A DNA stretch of 58,236 nt from Rouxiella badensis (GTDB lineage: Bacteria; Pseudomonadota; Gammaproteobacteria; Enterobacterales; Enterobacteriaceae). Location: the NCBI RefSeq assembly GCF_002093665.1, contig NZ_MRWE01000035.1, positions 1 to 58,236 on the forward strand, in the 5' to 3' direction. Below the pieces are notes generated by a model, which had not been told where the DNA came from, made no database searches, and was given only the letters and a program-made list of their open reading frames with translations. This document shows, in pieces, positions 41,256 to 49,823 of the stretch (the first letter of the stretch is position 1; each line of letters begins with the position of its first letter). Position numbers and translations under genes: made by a program.

Positions 41256-41467
41256 GGTTCCTCCCGCTTTTTTTTCATTATCTGGGGGAGGAGGGGATTG
41301 GAAAATGACTTAAAAGGAAGGGGGGTATAGCTTTTATGTATACGCATTCAAGCGGAGGGATTACGCATTTTTTGCCCAATCGCTCGGGCGGGAGAGGAGG
41401 AAAAGACGCTATTGTTTATGCTAATGTATAAGCAAAAACGCCTGATTTTCCCCCGAGGATCGCGCGA

Positions 41468-42082
41468 CTAGAGATACTTCTCCACAAAGCTGTCCAAATC
41501 CCTGAATTCTGGCATTCTCTCCTGCAACGTCTCATGGCTCCAGTTCCACCACTGGCTGCGCTCGATCCTTTCGATCAGCGAGTCTTCAAAACGCATGCCG
41601 ATCTTTTTGGCCGCTACGCCCGCGACTATTGAGAAAGGTTCAACGTCTTTGGTCACCACCGCCGAGGATCCTATGACCGCGCCATTGCCTACGGTGACCC
41701 CGGGCATGATCACCGCGTTATGGCCAATCCAGACATCATGGCCCACGGTGACTGCGTGTTCACGGCGCCAGTTAAAGAAGTCGTTATCGTCTTCGCCTAA
41801 TCCATAGGCCGAACTGCGATAGGTGAAATGGTGCTGGGCGATGCGCTGATAGGTAGGGTGGTTGCCTGGATTGATGCGCACATAGGTGGCAATCGAAACA
41901 AATTTACCTATCGTGGCATAGTGAATCTGGTTATGGCCGGCGGTATAGGAGTAATCACCGACCTCGACTTCTTCAAAGACCGCGTCGTCGCCCAGATGTA
42001 CGTACTGGCCTAAACGAGTCTGTTTGAGCTCGACGTTGTTGCCTATTTTCGGGTCACTCGGCGTTGCGTTTGCAAGCGTCAT
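41468..42082 (-). CDS. Hexapeptide-repeat acetyltransferase of the phn operon
   Basis: This 204-residue left-handed beta-helix transferase has hexapeptide turns in LKQTRLGQYVHLGDDAVFEEVEVGDYSY and in IGHNAVIMPGVTVGNGAVIGSSAVVTKDV. It belongs to the group often found at the end of C-P lyase operons, annotated as DapH/PhnO-like phosphonate-associated acetyltransferases. Its ATG overlaps the phnN stop by four bases. It may take the place of PhnO (aminoalkylphosphonate N-acetyltransferase, a GNAT protein); this is inference. Confidence 0.82.
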   Translation of the reverse strand: MTLANATPSDPKIGNNVELKQTRLGQYVHLGDDAVFEEVEVGDYSYTAGHNQIHYATIGKFVSIATYVRINPGNHPTYQRIAQHHFTYRSSAYGLGEDDNDFFNWRREHAVTVGHDVWIGHNAVIMPGVTVGNGAVIGSSAVVTKDVEPFSIVAGVAAKKIGMRFEDSLIERIERSQWWNWSHETLQERMPEFRDLDSFVEKYL

Positions 42083-42681
42083 AAAGCGTTATCCTGTGCG
42101 CAGACAATGGGGTGTTCTGGAGGCGGAAAGGTGCAGACCGCCTGTTCGGTAAGCAGCGTGAGCAGATCGGCCAGAGTGTCTTGCAGGCGTCCATCGTTGT
42201 TCAGCCGACGGCATTCGGCAGGCAGGCCGTGCTGATACTCGGCAGCACGTTGCAGGCGCTGCTGAATCTCCAGCGGCGTTTCGCGGCCGCGCAGCGCGAG
42301 CCGTTCGGCGAGCACCTCGCCCGAAACGTGCAGATAAACCGGCAGCAGCGCCGCGCCATAGCGAGCCACGGCCTCGGCCAGGTGCGCCCGAGAACCGTTC
42401 ACGACCACGGTGAACCCACGCTGCATCCACAGATCAATCTCGACCCCGAGCGCATAGTGAGTCTGATGCGCCTGCCAGTCGAGTGCGAACAGCCGGTGGG
42501 CCTTACGCTGCTGAAACTCATCCAGACTGAGCGCGATGTGATTCTCCGCACCGGCGTGCGCCGGGCGGGTAATGTAGCGATGTGCCACCAGCAACCCGAG
42601 CGGGGTTATATTTCGCAGTGCGTCCAGCAGGCTGTCTTTGCCCGATCCCGATGCACCCATGACGTAAACAAGCTTAGCCAT
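42079..42681 (-). CDS. phnN: Ribose 1,5-bisphosphokinase PhnN
   Basis: PhnN phosphorylates ribose 1,5-bisphosphate to PRPP at the end of the C-P lyase pathway. The 200-residue guanylate-kinase-like protein has the P loop GASGSGKDS (residues 9-17), ITRPAHAGAENH and VVNGSRAHL. It starts in the phnM stop (one shared base). Because phnP is missing from this operon, the step before PhnN must come from elsewhere. Confidence 0.92.
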   Translation of the reverse strand: MAKLVYVMGASGSGKDSLLDALRNITPLGLLVAHRYITRPAHAGAENHIALSLDEFQQRKAHRLFALDWQAHQTHYALGVEIDLWMQRGFTVVVNGSRAHLAEAVARYGAALLPVYLHVSGEVLAERLALRGRETPLEIQQRLQRAAEYQHGLPAECRRLNNDGRLQDTLADLLTLLTEQAVCTFPPPEHPIVCAQDNAL

Positions 42682-43817
42682 CAGAATACCTGTATTCCCT
42701 GACGCCAGACGTTTTGCACATAGTGATGATGGTCATGCGCTCTTGCCAACACCAGATCGGCGCGCTTACCTTCTGCAATCACTCCCCTGTCCTGCAATCC
42801 CAAGGCTTTCGCCGGATTACGCGTGACCAATGCCACCGCCTGCGACATGCTAAAGGCATTGTCCTCATCGTTGGCGATGCGGAACACTGCGTCCATCAGG
42901 CTGGCGGGATAATAGTCTGAAGAAAGAATATCAAGCAGGCCCAGCGACGCCAGATGTTTTGCCGCCACGTTGCCAGAATGCGAGCCGCCGCGCACGATAT
43001 TTGGCGCCCCCATCAACACTTGCAGTCCTTCTGCGTGCGAGGCCCGAGCGGCGTCTTCGGTGGTTGGGAATTCGGCAATCACGCTGCCCAACGCTTTGGA
43101 TTCATTGACGTGTTCTGCCGTCGCATCGTCATGACTCGCCAGGGCAATACCTCTCTCGCGGCAGTGCGCGGCAATCGCCATGCGGTTTGGCTGTGCCCAA
43201 CGCAGCGAGTTGGCGATTTGCGCGGCCTGAAACTCTTCCATCTGCTCGTCGTTAAGCTGATATTTTCCCTGATAGTATTCACGATACTTTTGCGGCGTCG
43301 CAAATTGGCGCTGGCCCGGCGAGTGGTCCATCAATGAGACCAGCGAGACGCCCGGCTTGTGCATCAGCTCTTCGAACAGCGGCAGCGTGGAGGAGTGCGG
43401 CAGTTCACAGCGCAGATGCAAGCGGTGCTCGGCGCGGTTCAATCCGGCCTGTTGGCTGTTGATCACTGCGTCGATCATCTTTTGCAGATTCTCGAGCCGA
43501 TGGCCACCGTCGCGCACGTCGCCGACCGCAACGGCGTCGAGCACTGTCGTTATCCCGCTCGCCACCATCAGCGCATCATGGCTGCTCATTGCCGAATGCG
43601 CTGGCCAGTCAACCTTCGGACGCGGTGTGAAAAACTTATCCAGATTGTCGGTATGCAGCTCGACAAAACCGGGCATCAGCCAGCCGCCTTCAGCGTCGAG
43701 CGCCTGCGGCAGATGACTCGGATTATCGGTAAAAGACCTAATCACGCCCTCTTGGATCTCAATCGATCCCCTGACGGTTTCTTCGGGCAGAACCAGATTG
43801 ACGTTATTGATAATCAT
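42681..43817 (-). CDS. phnM: Alpha-D-ribose 1-methylphosphonate 5-triphosphate diphosphatase PhnM
   Basis: PhnM removes diphosphate from the 5-triphosphate intermediate, giving ribose 1-methylphosphonate 5-phosphate. The 378-residue amidohydrolase-fold protein has metal ligands in [13 protein letters not shown]. It also has [38 protein letters not shown] and SSDYYPASL near the C terminus. It overlaps phnL by four bases. Length equals that of E. coli. Confidence 0.95.
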   Translation of the reverse strand: MIINNVNLVLPEETVRGSIEIQEGVIRSFTDNPSHLPQALDAEGGWLMPGFVELHTDNLDKFFTPRPKVDWPAHSAMSSHDALMVASGITTVLDAVAVGDVRDGGHRLENLQKMIDAVINSQQAGLNRAEHRLHLRCELPHSSTLPLFEELMHKPGVSLVSLMDHSPGQRQFATPQKYREYYQGKYQLNDEQMEEFQAAQIANSLRWAQPNRMAIAAHCRERGIALASHDDATAEHVNESKALGSVIAEFPTTEDAARASHAEGLQVLMGAPNIVRGGSHSGNVAAKHLASLGLLDILSSDYYPASLMDAVFRIANDEDNAFSMSQAVALVTRNPAKALGLQDRGVIAEGKRADLVLARAHDHHHYVQNVWRQGIQVF

Positions 43818-44524
43818 GCCAAATTCTCCGCATTAGCCTGTTCTGGGGTCATCACGTGAAGCCGGTCAGCCACGCGCTCACGCACATCTTCATCGTGGAA
43901 AATACCCACCACGGCGGCACCGCGCGCCTTGGCTTTTTCAATCAGTGTCACCACCGCTGCACGATTGGTCGCATCCAGCGAAGCGGTAGGTTCGTCGAGC
44001 AGCAGCACCGGATAATCAACGATAAAGCCGCGTGCAATATTGACTCGCTGTTGCTCACCTCCTGAGAAGGTTGACGGTGCGAGCTGCCACAGGCGCTCCG
44101 GCACGTTCAGATGCTGCAATAGTTCACCGGCGCGTTGCTCGGCCTCCGCCTTGCCAATGCCCAATTCAACCAGCGGCTGCATCACCAGATTCAGCGCACT
44201 GATGCGCGGAATGACGCGCAGGAACTGGCTGACCCAGCCCAGGGTGTGGCGGCGCACGTCGAGAATTTCTCGGGCCTGCGCGCTAACCATATCGACCCAC
44301 TGCTCTTGATGTTTCACCCAGATATGGCCGCTGTCCGGCAGATAATTGCCGTAGAGTGAGCGCAGGAGAGTCGATTTTCCGCTGCCCGAACGGCCGTGCA
44401 GCACCACGCATTCCCCTGCGTTAACCTCGAGGCTGACGTTGTGAAACACCGGCAGTTTTATCCCTTGCTGGTTATGTAATACGAAAGTCTTACTTAATTT
44501 TTCGACCCGGAGTCTGGTTGTCAT
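43814..44524 (-). CDS. phnL: C-P lyase ATP-binding protein PhnL
   Basis: PhnL is an ABC-type ATPase of the C-P lyase operon, required with PhnGHI for the first step (triphosphate ribosylation). The 236-residue protein has Walker [10 protein letters not shown], the signature [16 protein letters not shown], Walker [13 protein letters not shown] and the switch FHDEDV. It lies 24 bases after phnK, the largest gap in the operon. It is not a transporter subunit. Confidence 0.94.
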   Translation of the reverse strand: MTTRLRVEKLSKTFVLHNQQGIKLPVFHNVSLEVNAGECVVLHGRSGSGKSTLLRSLYGNYLPDSGHIWVKHQEQWVDMVSAQAREILDVRRHTLGWVSQFLRVIPRISALNLVMQPLVELGIGKAEAEQRAGELLQHLNVPERLWQLAPSTFSGGEQQRVNIARGFIVDYPVLLLDEPTASLDATNRAAVVTLIEKAKARGAAVVGIFHDEDVRERVADRLHVMTPEQANAENLA

Positions 44525-44548
44525 AGTGTTATCACTCTCTTGGGGTTC

Positions 44549-45337
44549 CTAGGATAAAACGGATGAAACGAGTAGCTGGGTATAAGGGTGATGTGGGTCA
44601 TCGAGCACCCGATCGGTCAACCCGCTTTCTACGACCTGGCCTTGCTTCATCACCAGCAGGCGGTGGGCCAGCAGACGTGCTACGCCCAGGTCGTGGGTCA
44701 CAATCACTACCGCCAGCTGCATCTCGACCACCAGCGTGCGCAGCAAGTCCAGCAGGCGTGCCTGTACGGATACGTCTAGCCCGCCGGTCGGCTCATCCAT
44801 AAACACCAAACGAGGATGGGTCACTAGATTGCGGGCGATTTGCAAACGCTGTTGCATACCGCCCGAGAAGGTGGTCGGCAGGTCATCGAGGCGTGAAATC
44901 GGGATCTCGACGTCTTCCAGCCACTTGCCGGCTTCCTGACGAATGCGGGCATAGTTGCGTTCACCGATAGCCATCAGGCGTTCGCCGATATTGCCTCCGG
45001 CAGACACCTGGCGACGCAGGCCGTCCATCGGATGCTGGTGAACTACGCCCCAGTCGGTACGCAGCAGGCGACGACGATCGCTTTCCGGCATCTGATAAAG
45101 CGACTGCGCGTGCTGCACGCCGTTGTTGTAAATCACCTGACCCTGCTGAGGGGCCAGGCGCGCGGAGATGCTCTGTAACAGCGTGGTTTTACCCGAGCCG
45201 GACTCGCCGACAATGCCCAGCACTTCGCCGGGATAGAGCTGAAACGACACGTCGCTGAAGCCTTTTCCCGGCGCATAAAGGTGGGTCAGGTTCTCAACGG
45301 AAAGCAGCGGCGTGGCAGAAGCGTTGACCGGATTCAT
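44549..45337 (-). CDS. phnK: C-P lyase ATP-binding protein PhnK
   Basis: PhnK is the ABC ATPase that docks on the PhnGHIJ core in E. coli. The 262-residue protein has Walker A GESGSGKTT, the signature TTFSGGMQQRLQIARN, Walker B LVFMDEPTGGLD and the H switch VTHDLGVARLL. It overlaps phnJ by four bases. Confidence 0.95.
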   Translation of the reverse strand: MNPVNASATPLLSVENLTHLYAPGKGFSDVSFQLYPGEVLGIVGESGSGKTTLLQSISARLAPQQGQVIYNNGVQHAQSLYQMPESDRRRLLRTDWGVVHQHPMDGLRRQVSAGGNIGERLMAIGERNYARIRQEAGKWLEDVEIPISRLDDLPTTFSGGMQQRLQIARNLVTHPRLVFMDEPTGGLDVSVQARLLDLLRTLVVEMQLAVVIVTHDLGVARLLAHRLLVMKQGQVVESGLTDRVLDDPHHPYTQLLVSSVLS

Positions 45338-46212
45338 TGTTTATTGGCCTCTTTTAAAGATGCGGCGTCGAGCTGCTGAGCGCAGTAGTCGGTGTCAGAG
45401 CAGACGAACATGCGGTTGCCGAGATCGTCGAGCACCACTTCATCGAGATAGCTGTCGTGCGATCCGCAGAGAGCGCACGGCTGATCCCATTGCTGCACCG
45501 TGAAGGGGTGATCCTCAAAGTCCAGGCTTTCGACCTGGGTAAACGGCGGCAGCGCGTAGATACGTTTTTCGCGTCCCGCGCCGAACAGTTGCAGGGCGGG
45601 CATCATGTGCATCTTCGGGTTGTCGAATTTCGGAATAGGTGACGGATCCATCACGTAGCGATTGTTGACCTTCACCGGATAGGCATAGGTGGTCGCGATG
45701 TGGCCGAAGCGGGCGATGTCTTCATAAAGCTTCACCTGCATAACGCCGTACTCTTCGAGCGCATGCATTTTTCGCGTCTCGGTTTCACGCGGCTCGATAA
45801 AGCGCAACGGCTCGGGGATCGGCACCTGAAAAATCAGGATCTGATCTTCCTGCAGCGGTGTTTCAGGAATTCGGTGGCGGGTCTGGATAAGCGTCGCCTC
45901 GGTGGTTTTTTCGGTCGTCTCGACGCCGGCGACATTTTTAAAGAAACGGCGGATCGACACGGCGTTGGTGGTATCGTCGGCCCCCTGATCGATGACCTTC
46001 AGCACGTCCTCCTGACCTATCACGCTGGCAGTAATCTGAATACCGCCGGTGCCCCAGCCGTAAGGCATCGGCATCTCACGACCGGCGAACGGCACCTGAT
46101 AGCCGGGGATCGCCACGGCCTTCAAAATAGCTCGGCGGATCATGCGCTTGGTTTGCTCGTCTAGATAACCCTGGTTATAGCCGGTTGCGGTTGCAGCATT
46201 ATTATTTTTCAT
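45334..46212 (-). CDS. phnJ: Carbon-phosphorus lyase, radical SAM subunit PhnJ
   Basis: PhnJ breaks the C-P bond of 5-phospho-ribose 1-phosphonates with a radical SAM mechanism. The start taken is the second in-frame ATG (MKNNNAATATGYN), eight bases after AAGGA; the earlier ATG at 46230 has no ribosome site. The 292 residues show C246, C249, C271 and C277 (CALCGS and CSDTDYC), five higher than C241, C244, C266 and C272 of E. coli PhnJ. The gene start overlaps the phnI end by 11 bases. Confidence 0.95.
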   Translation of the reverse strand: MKNNNAATATGYNQGYLDEQTKRMIRRAILKAVAIPGYQVPFAGREMPMPYGWGTGGIQITASVIGQEDVLKVIDQGADDTTNAVSIRRFFKNVAGVETTEKTTEATLIQTRHRIPETPLQEDQILIFQVPIPEPLRFIEPRETETRKMHALEEYGVMQVKLYEDIARFGHIATTYAYPVKVNNRYVMDPSPIPKFDNPKMHMMPALQLFGAGREKRIYALPPFTQVESLDFEDHPFTVQQWDQPCALCGSHDSYLDEVVLDDLGNRMFVCSDTDYCAQQLDAASLKEANKQ

Positions 46213-47296
46213 TGGAGAGATCCTTGCCATTGGCCGCTTCGTGCTGTTTGCGCAGGCGCTGCAACAGCTCCAGTTCAGCCTGGAAATCGACGTAGTGAGG
46301 GAGCTTCAGGTGCGAGACAAACCCTGCGGCCTCGACGTTATCGGCGTGGGACAGCACAAACTCTTCATCCTGCGCCGGGCTGCGGACCTGCTCATCGTAT
46401 TCGGGGGCCTGTAGTGCGCGGTCAACCAGCGACATCGACATGGCCTTGCGTTCGGCGCGGCCAAACACCAGCCCATACCCACGGGTGAAGTGCGGTGGTC
46501 GATCTTCTGGGGTAATAAAGCCGTTCACCATCTCGCATTCTGTCAGCAGGATCTCGCCGATATCGATAGCAAAGCCCAGCTCTTCCGGCACGATTTCGAC
46601 CGTCAGCCAGCCGGTGCGAATTTCGCCGGCGAAAGGGTGGGTGCGGCCATAGCCACGCTGGGTGGAATAACTCAGCGACAGCAGAAAACCTTCGTCGCCG
46701 CGCACCAACTGCTGCAAACGTGCGGCGCGGGTGGCCGGATAGACAGGCGGCGTGCGGGTAATGTCGTCCGGCTCGCTGCCGTCGTCTTGCTCAGTGACCG
46801 CCAACTGTTGATTGGCCAACAGGTCAAACACGTGTCCGCAGGATTCGGGGAGCGTCTCGTCGGCGTTGGGGGCGACGGGATCCAATCCTTCGGCCAGCAG
46901 AGCGAAGTCCAGCAGGCGGTGGGTGTAGTCATAGGTCGGGCCTAGCACTTGTCCGCCCGGCAGGTCTTTATAAATCGCCGATACGCGGCGTTCGAGGCGC
47001 ATATTGGCGGTATTCAGCGGCTGACTGATGGCCAGACGCGGCAGCGTGGTGCGGTAGGCGCGCAGCAGGAAGATGGCCTCAACCAGATCCCCTGACGACT
47101 GTTTAATAGCCAGTGCGGCCAACTGGGGATCGTAAATTCCGCCCTCGCTCATGACGCGATCGACGGCCAAGCCAAGCTGTTGCTCAATTTGTTCGGCGTT
47201 GATTTCAGTGACCTGAGTGTCACCGCGGCGCTGGTGTGCCAGCAGTTCGTGAGCGGCCTCGATGGCCTTCTCGCCCCCTTTAACGGCAACGTACAT
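46202..47296 (-). CDS. phnI: C-P lyase core subunit PhnI
   Basis: PhnI, with PhnG, H and L, displaces adenine from ATP to attach the phosphonate to ribose triphosphate; alone it acts as a nucleosidase. The 364-residue protein starts MYVAVKGGEKAIEAAHELLA and has QLGLAVDRVMSEGGIYDP and SLSYSTQRGYGRTHPFAGEIR, typical of the family. It shares one base with the phnH stop. Confidence 0.95.
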   Translation of the reverse strand: MYVAVKGGEKAIEAAHELLAHQRRGDTQVTEINAEQIEQQLGLAVDRVMSEGGIYDPQLAALAIKQSSGDLVEAIFLLRAYRTTLPRLAISQPLNTANMRLERRVSAIYKDLPGGQVLGPTYDYTHRLLDFALLAEGLDPVAPNADETLPESCGHVFDLLANQQLAVTEQDDGSEPDDITRTPPVYPATRAARLQQLVRGDEGFLLSLSYSTQRGYGRTHPFAGEIRTGWLTVEIVPEELGFAIDIGEILLTECEMVNGFITPEDRPPHFTRGYGLVFGRAERKAMSMSLVDRALQAPEYDEQVRSPAQDEEFVLSHADNVEAAGFVSHLKLPHYVDFQAELELLQRLRKQHEAANGKDLSNEK

Positions 47297-47877
47297 TAGC
47301 AGGCCTCCACGCGGGTCGTGCGCGGCAAGGCAAGCAGCTGCTCACCGCAGGTAAACATAAAGTCCAGCCCCAGCGGGAAGCGGTGTGGACGATTGAGTAA
47401 ATATTGGGTGACGGCGTCGGGCAGCTGCACCGAGATAACGCGTGACTGTTCAATCCCCGGGCCCAGCAAGCGCAGCGGCTTGCCGCCTTCCAGCGACTCA
47501 ACCTGCACGATGACGCTGGTGGCCAGCTCAGGCGACATTTCATCACCGCACGGGAAGGCCAACAGCGTGGCGCTGTCGAGCGAACCCTCCGCCAGCGCAA
47601 AGCTAACGCTGCTCGGGTCTTCGGTCAGTACGGCACCGGTGTGGAATCGCAAATTCTGACGCAGCACGTCGTCGTTGAGCCGTGGGCTTATCCACAGCGG
47701 CGTATCTTGATCGATAAGCGTCAGCAGCACGCAGGCGCTGGCAGAATCCAGCACGCCGAAGCCGGACATTTCCGGCAGCGCGACAATCGAGCCGGGTTCG
47801 CTTAACGCTTTGAGGATACGACGGAAACTAAACTGGGCATCGGCGACCGGATGCTTAAAACTTGCAACGAGTGACAT
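47296..47877 (-). CDS. phnH: C-P lyase core subunit PhnH
   Basis: PhnH is a structural core subunit of the C-P lyase complex. The 193-residue protein has FKHPVADAQFSFRRILKALSEPG at its start and the end PLGLDFMFTCGEQLLALPRTTRV, both typical. It lies two bases after phnG. Confidence 0.94.
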   Translation of the reverse strand: MSLVASFKHPVADAQFSFRRILKALSEPGSIVALPEMSGFGVLDSASACVLLTLIDQDTPLWISPRLNDDVLRQNLRFHTGAVLTEDPSSVSFALAEGSLDSATLLAFPCGDEMSPELATSVIVQVESLEGGKPLRLLGPGIEQSRVISVQLPDAVTQYLLNRPHRFPLGLDFMFTCGEQLLALPRTTRVEAC

Positions 47878-47879
47878 AG

Positions 47880-48323
47880 TTACTCTCCCCTAACCAGAGT
47901 GAAGAAGTCGACGCGGCTGGACGCAATTTCGCGGGCACGCTGTTCGCGACGCGCCTGCTGGCTGGCGGCCAGTGGCGCAATGACGCGTTTATGGAGCAGC
48001 TCCTCCATACCGGAGACCTGTAGCAGCGCATCAATCACGGCGCAGAGCTCGGCGTGGGCCTTGTCGCGACCGCGAACATAGCTGTAGCCGTAGACGCCGG
48101 AGGCAAGCTGGATAACGGCGCGGGTGACGGTCATGTCGCCCATCACGAAGCGTTTTCCGGTGCCACCCATCCGGGCCTGTAGCTGCGTCAGGCCGGTTTC
48201 AGCCGGGCGCAGGCGTTCAAAGGTAGGGCTGAGATTGAGCGGCTTCCAGTGTTCAAGCAGCTCCGACGGCTGGCTGTGGGCCAGCACCGACATCCAGCGT
48301 TGACGGTTTTCTAAGGCGTCCAT
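47880..48323 (-). CDS. phnG: C-P lyase core subunit PhnG
   Basis: PhnG is the small core subunit that binds PhnI. The 147-residue protein shows RQRWMSVLAHSQPSELLEHW, RPAETGLTQLQARMGGTGKRF and GYSYVRGRDKAHAELCAVIDALLQ, all conserved in the family. The ATG overlaps the phnF stop (TAATG). Confidence 0.94.
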   Translation of the reverse strand: MDALENRQRWMSVLAHSQPSELLEHWKPLNLSPTFERLRPAETGLTQLQARMGGTGKRFVMGDMTVTRAVIQLASGVYGYSYVRGRDKAHAELCAVIDALLQVSGMEELLHKRVIAPLAASQQARREQRAREIASSRVDFFTLVRGE

Positions 48324-49051
48324 TAGTGCTCCATGGTGAGTTCAATCATGTCAGCACGCGTCAGGCTGACGGAGTATTCCGCTACGCTGCCGTTGCTGTC
48401 ACAGGTGTTAATGGTGCGCACGCAAAGCAGCGGTGCCTGCGGGACAATTTCCAGCAGTTTGCTTTCTTTGGCCTGCGCGCGGCGGGCATTGATACGTGTC
48501 GTGCGGCGGCTCAGACGCTGATTGATTTCGGTGCGGATAAAGTCATGCAGCGAACCGTTTTGGAAATTCTGGAGGATGGGCCACCAGCCGAGATCTGGCA
48601 GGTAGTGGTCAATCACGCAGACAGGCACATTGTTAACGCGACGCAGAGTGCGCAGATGAATAACCGTTTCACCCTCCTGACGCCCCAGGGCGGTCGCAAC
48701 GTGATCGGTCGCCGGACGGAGCACCGCCAACAGCCTTTCGCTGGTGGGATGACTTCCCTGATCCAGCAGGTTTTGGCTGAAGCGTGCCTGCGAGTGCAGC
48801 GGATAATCATAAGGGCGCATCAACACCAGTGTGCCGATACCCTGACGGCGCTGAAGCCAGCCGCGATCGACCAGTTCATCGACCGCACGCCGCAGCGTAT
48901 GGCGGTTAACCTGAAAACGTTCGGCGAGCTGGTTTTCCGGAGGCAGATAGTCACCGCAGCGGTAAGTGCTACGCAACTCCTGCTCGAGCTGAGCGGCTAT
49001 CTGCTGGTAACGCGTTGGGTAGCTGGTCGGATGTCTAGATAGGTCTATCAC
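48323..49051 (-). CDS. phnF: GntR/HutC-family regulator PhnF
   Basis: PhnF is the HutC-type GntR regulator of phn operons. The 242-residue protein has the winged helix YQQIAAQLEQELRSTYRCGDYLPPENQLAERF and HTLRRAVDELVDRGWLQRRQGIGTLV. It also has a UTRA ligand domain (HLRTLRRVNNVPVCVIDHYLPD). Start is GTG, eight bases after GAGG. It is first in the operon here, with no phnCDE ahead of it. Confidence 0.92.
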   Translation of the reverse strand: MIDLSRHPTSYPTRYQQIAAQLEQELRSTYRCGDYLPPENQLAERFQVNRHTLRRAVDELVDRGWLQRRQGIGTLVLMRPYDYPLHSQARFSQNLLDQGSHPTSERLLAVLRPATDHVATALGRQEGETVIHLRTLRRVNNVPVCVIDHYLPDLGWWPILQNFQNGSLHDFIRTEINQRLSRRTTRINARRAQAKESKLLEIVPQAPLLCVRTINTCDSNGSVAEYSVSLTRADMIELTMEH

Positions 49052-49354
49052 AATGAATACCTCGCTGCCTGAATGTCAGCGCGTAGGTCAGGAGCAGAAA
49101 CGTGCTCTGCCGGGCGACCGCGGGGGTGATGTAAAGACTGTCTGATTGAGTCAAAAATTTGCATGGTGTCAACCTCGGTTCGACGTTGGCACCATCTTGG
49201 AGGGGGAAAATGACAGTTCGGTGAAGCAGGAGTTGCAGGTTGATGAACAATGCGGGACGGCGACGGGAATAAATAGCCAAGTCGTTGATGCAGCGATCGT
49301 TAGGCTGAAGAGAATGGATCTTTCGTCCATCCTCAACGATTTTAAGCGGCAGTT
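49052..49354. other. Intergenic region upstream of the phn operon
   Basis: This roughly 300-base gap lies between phnF and the 3' end of nrdG. It holds the presumed phn promoter and one candidate Pho box (49210-49227). A 70-codon frame on the plus strand has no recognisable features and is not called. No nrdG terminator with a T run was seen. Confidence 0.4.
49210..49227 (-). promoter_or_regulatory. Candidate Pho box for phnF
   Basis: Read on the minus strand this is GCTTCAC-CGAA-CTGTCAT. The second half is a perfect PhoB half-site and the first keeps TCA at the right 11-base spacing. It is about 160 bases upstream of phnF, in the direction of the operon. Only one half is strong. Confidence 0.35.
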
Positions 49355-49819
49355 TTAACGTAAAAAGTGGATCACCTGGTTGCTGCTACCGCGCCAGACA
49401 AGGGAAGGATCGTGCAGATCCTGCACAAATTTCCCGTCGACAAGCACGTTGACTCGAGCGATCGTCCGCCGCTGATCGCCGCTGAGCTCGTCGAGGCGAT
49501 AACCGGTCCACATCCAAACGTTTTTTCCCGGACACTCGTCGCTTATGCGCTGCAAAAGATGGTCGACAGCCGACAGATTTTGCGGATGCAGCGGATCCCC
49601 GCCCGAGAGCGACAGACCCTGACGCGGGATGACCTTATCCTGTAAATCAGTGACTATGCGGTCTTCTATCTCGGGCGTGAAAAGCTGGCCTGAGGTGAGT
49701 CGCCAGGTGCTCTTGTTATAACAGCCACGGCACTGATGCACGCACCCGGAGACAAACAGCGTACAACGGGTGCCCGGCCCGTTGACGACGTCTAGCGGAT
49801 AATAGGCGTGATAGTTCAT
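49355..49819 (-). CDS. nrdG: Anaerobic ribonucleotide reductase activating protein NrdG
   Basis: NrdG is the radical SAM enzyme that makes the glycyl radical on NrdD. Starting at MNYHAYYPLDVVNGPGTRC the protein is 154 residues, as in E. coli; the longer frame adds seven residues not in the family. The [4Fe-4S] motif is C26-x3-C30-x2-C33. GLSLSGGDPLHPQN is the SAM-binding GGE-like motif. It follows nrdD by four bases. Confidence 0.96.
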   Translation of the reverse strand: MNYHAYYPLDVVNGPGTRCTLFVSGCVHQCRGCYNKSTWRLTSGQLFTPEIEDRIVTDLQDKVIPRQGLSLSGGDPLHPQNLSAVDHLLQRISDECPGKNVWMWTGYRLDELSGDQRRTIARVNVLVDGKFVQDLHDPSLVWRGSSNQVIHFLR

Positions 49820-49823
49820 GCGA

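Noticed and set aside
49146-49358. 70-codon frame between phnF and nrdG
   Set aside because: It has no recognisable domain and no convincing ribosome site. It overlaps the presumed phn promoter and Pho-box candidate.
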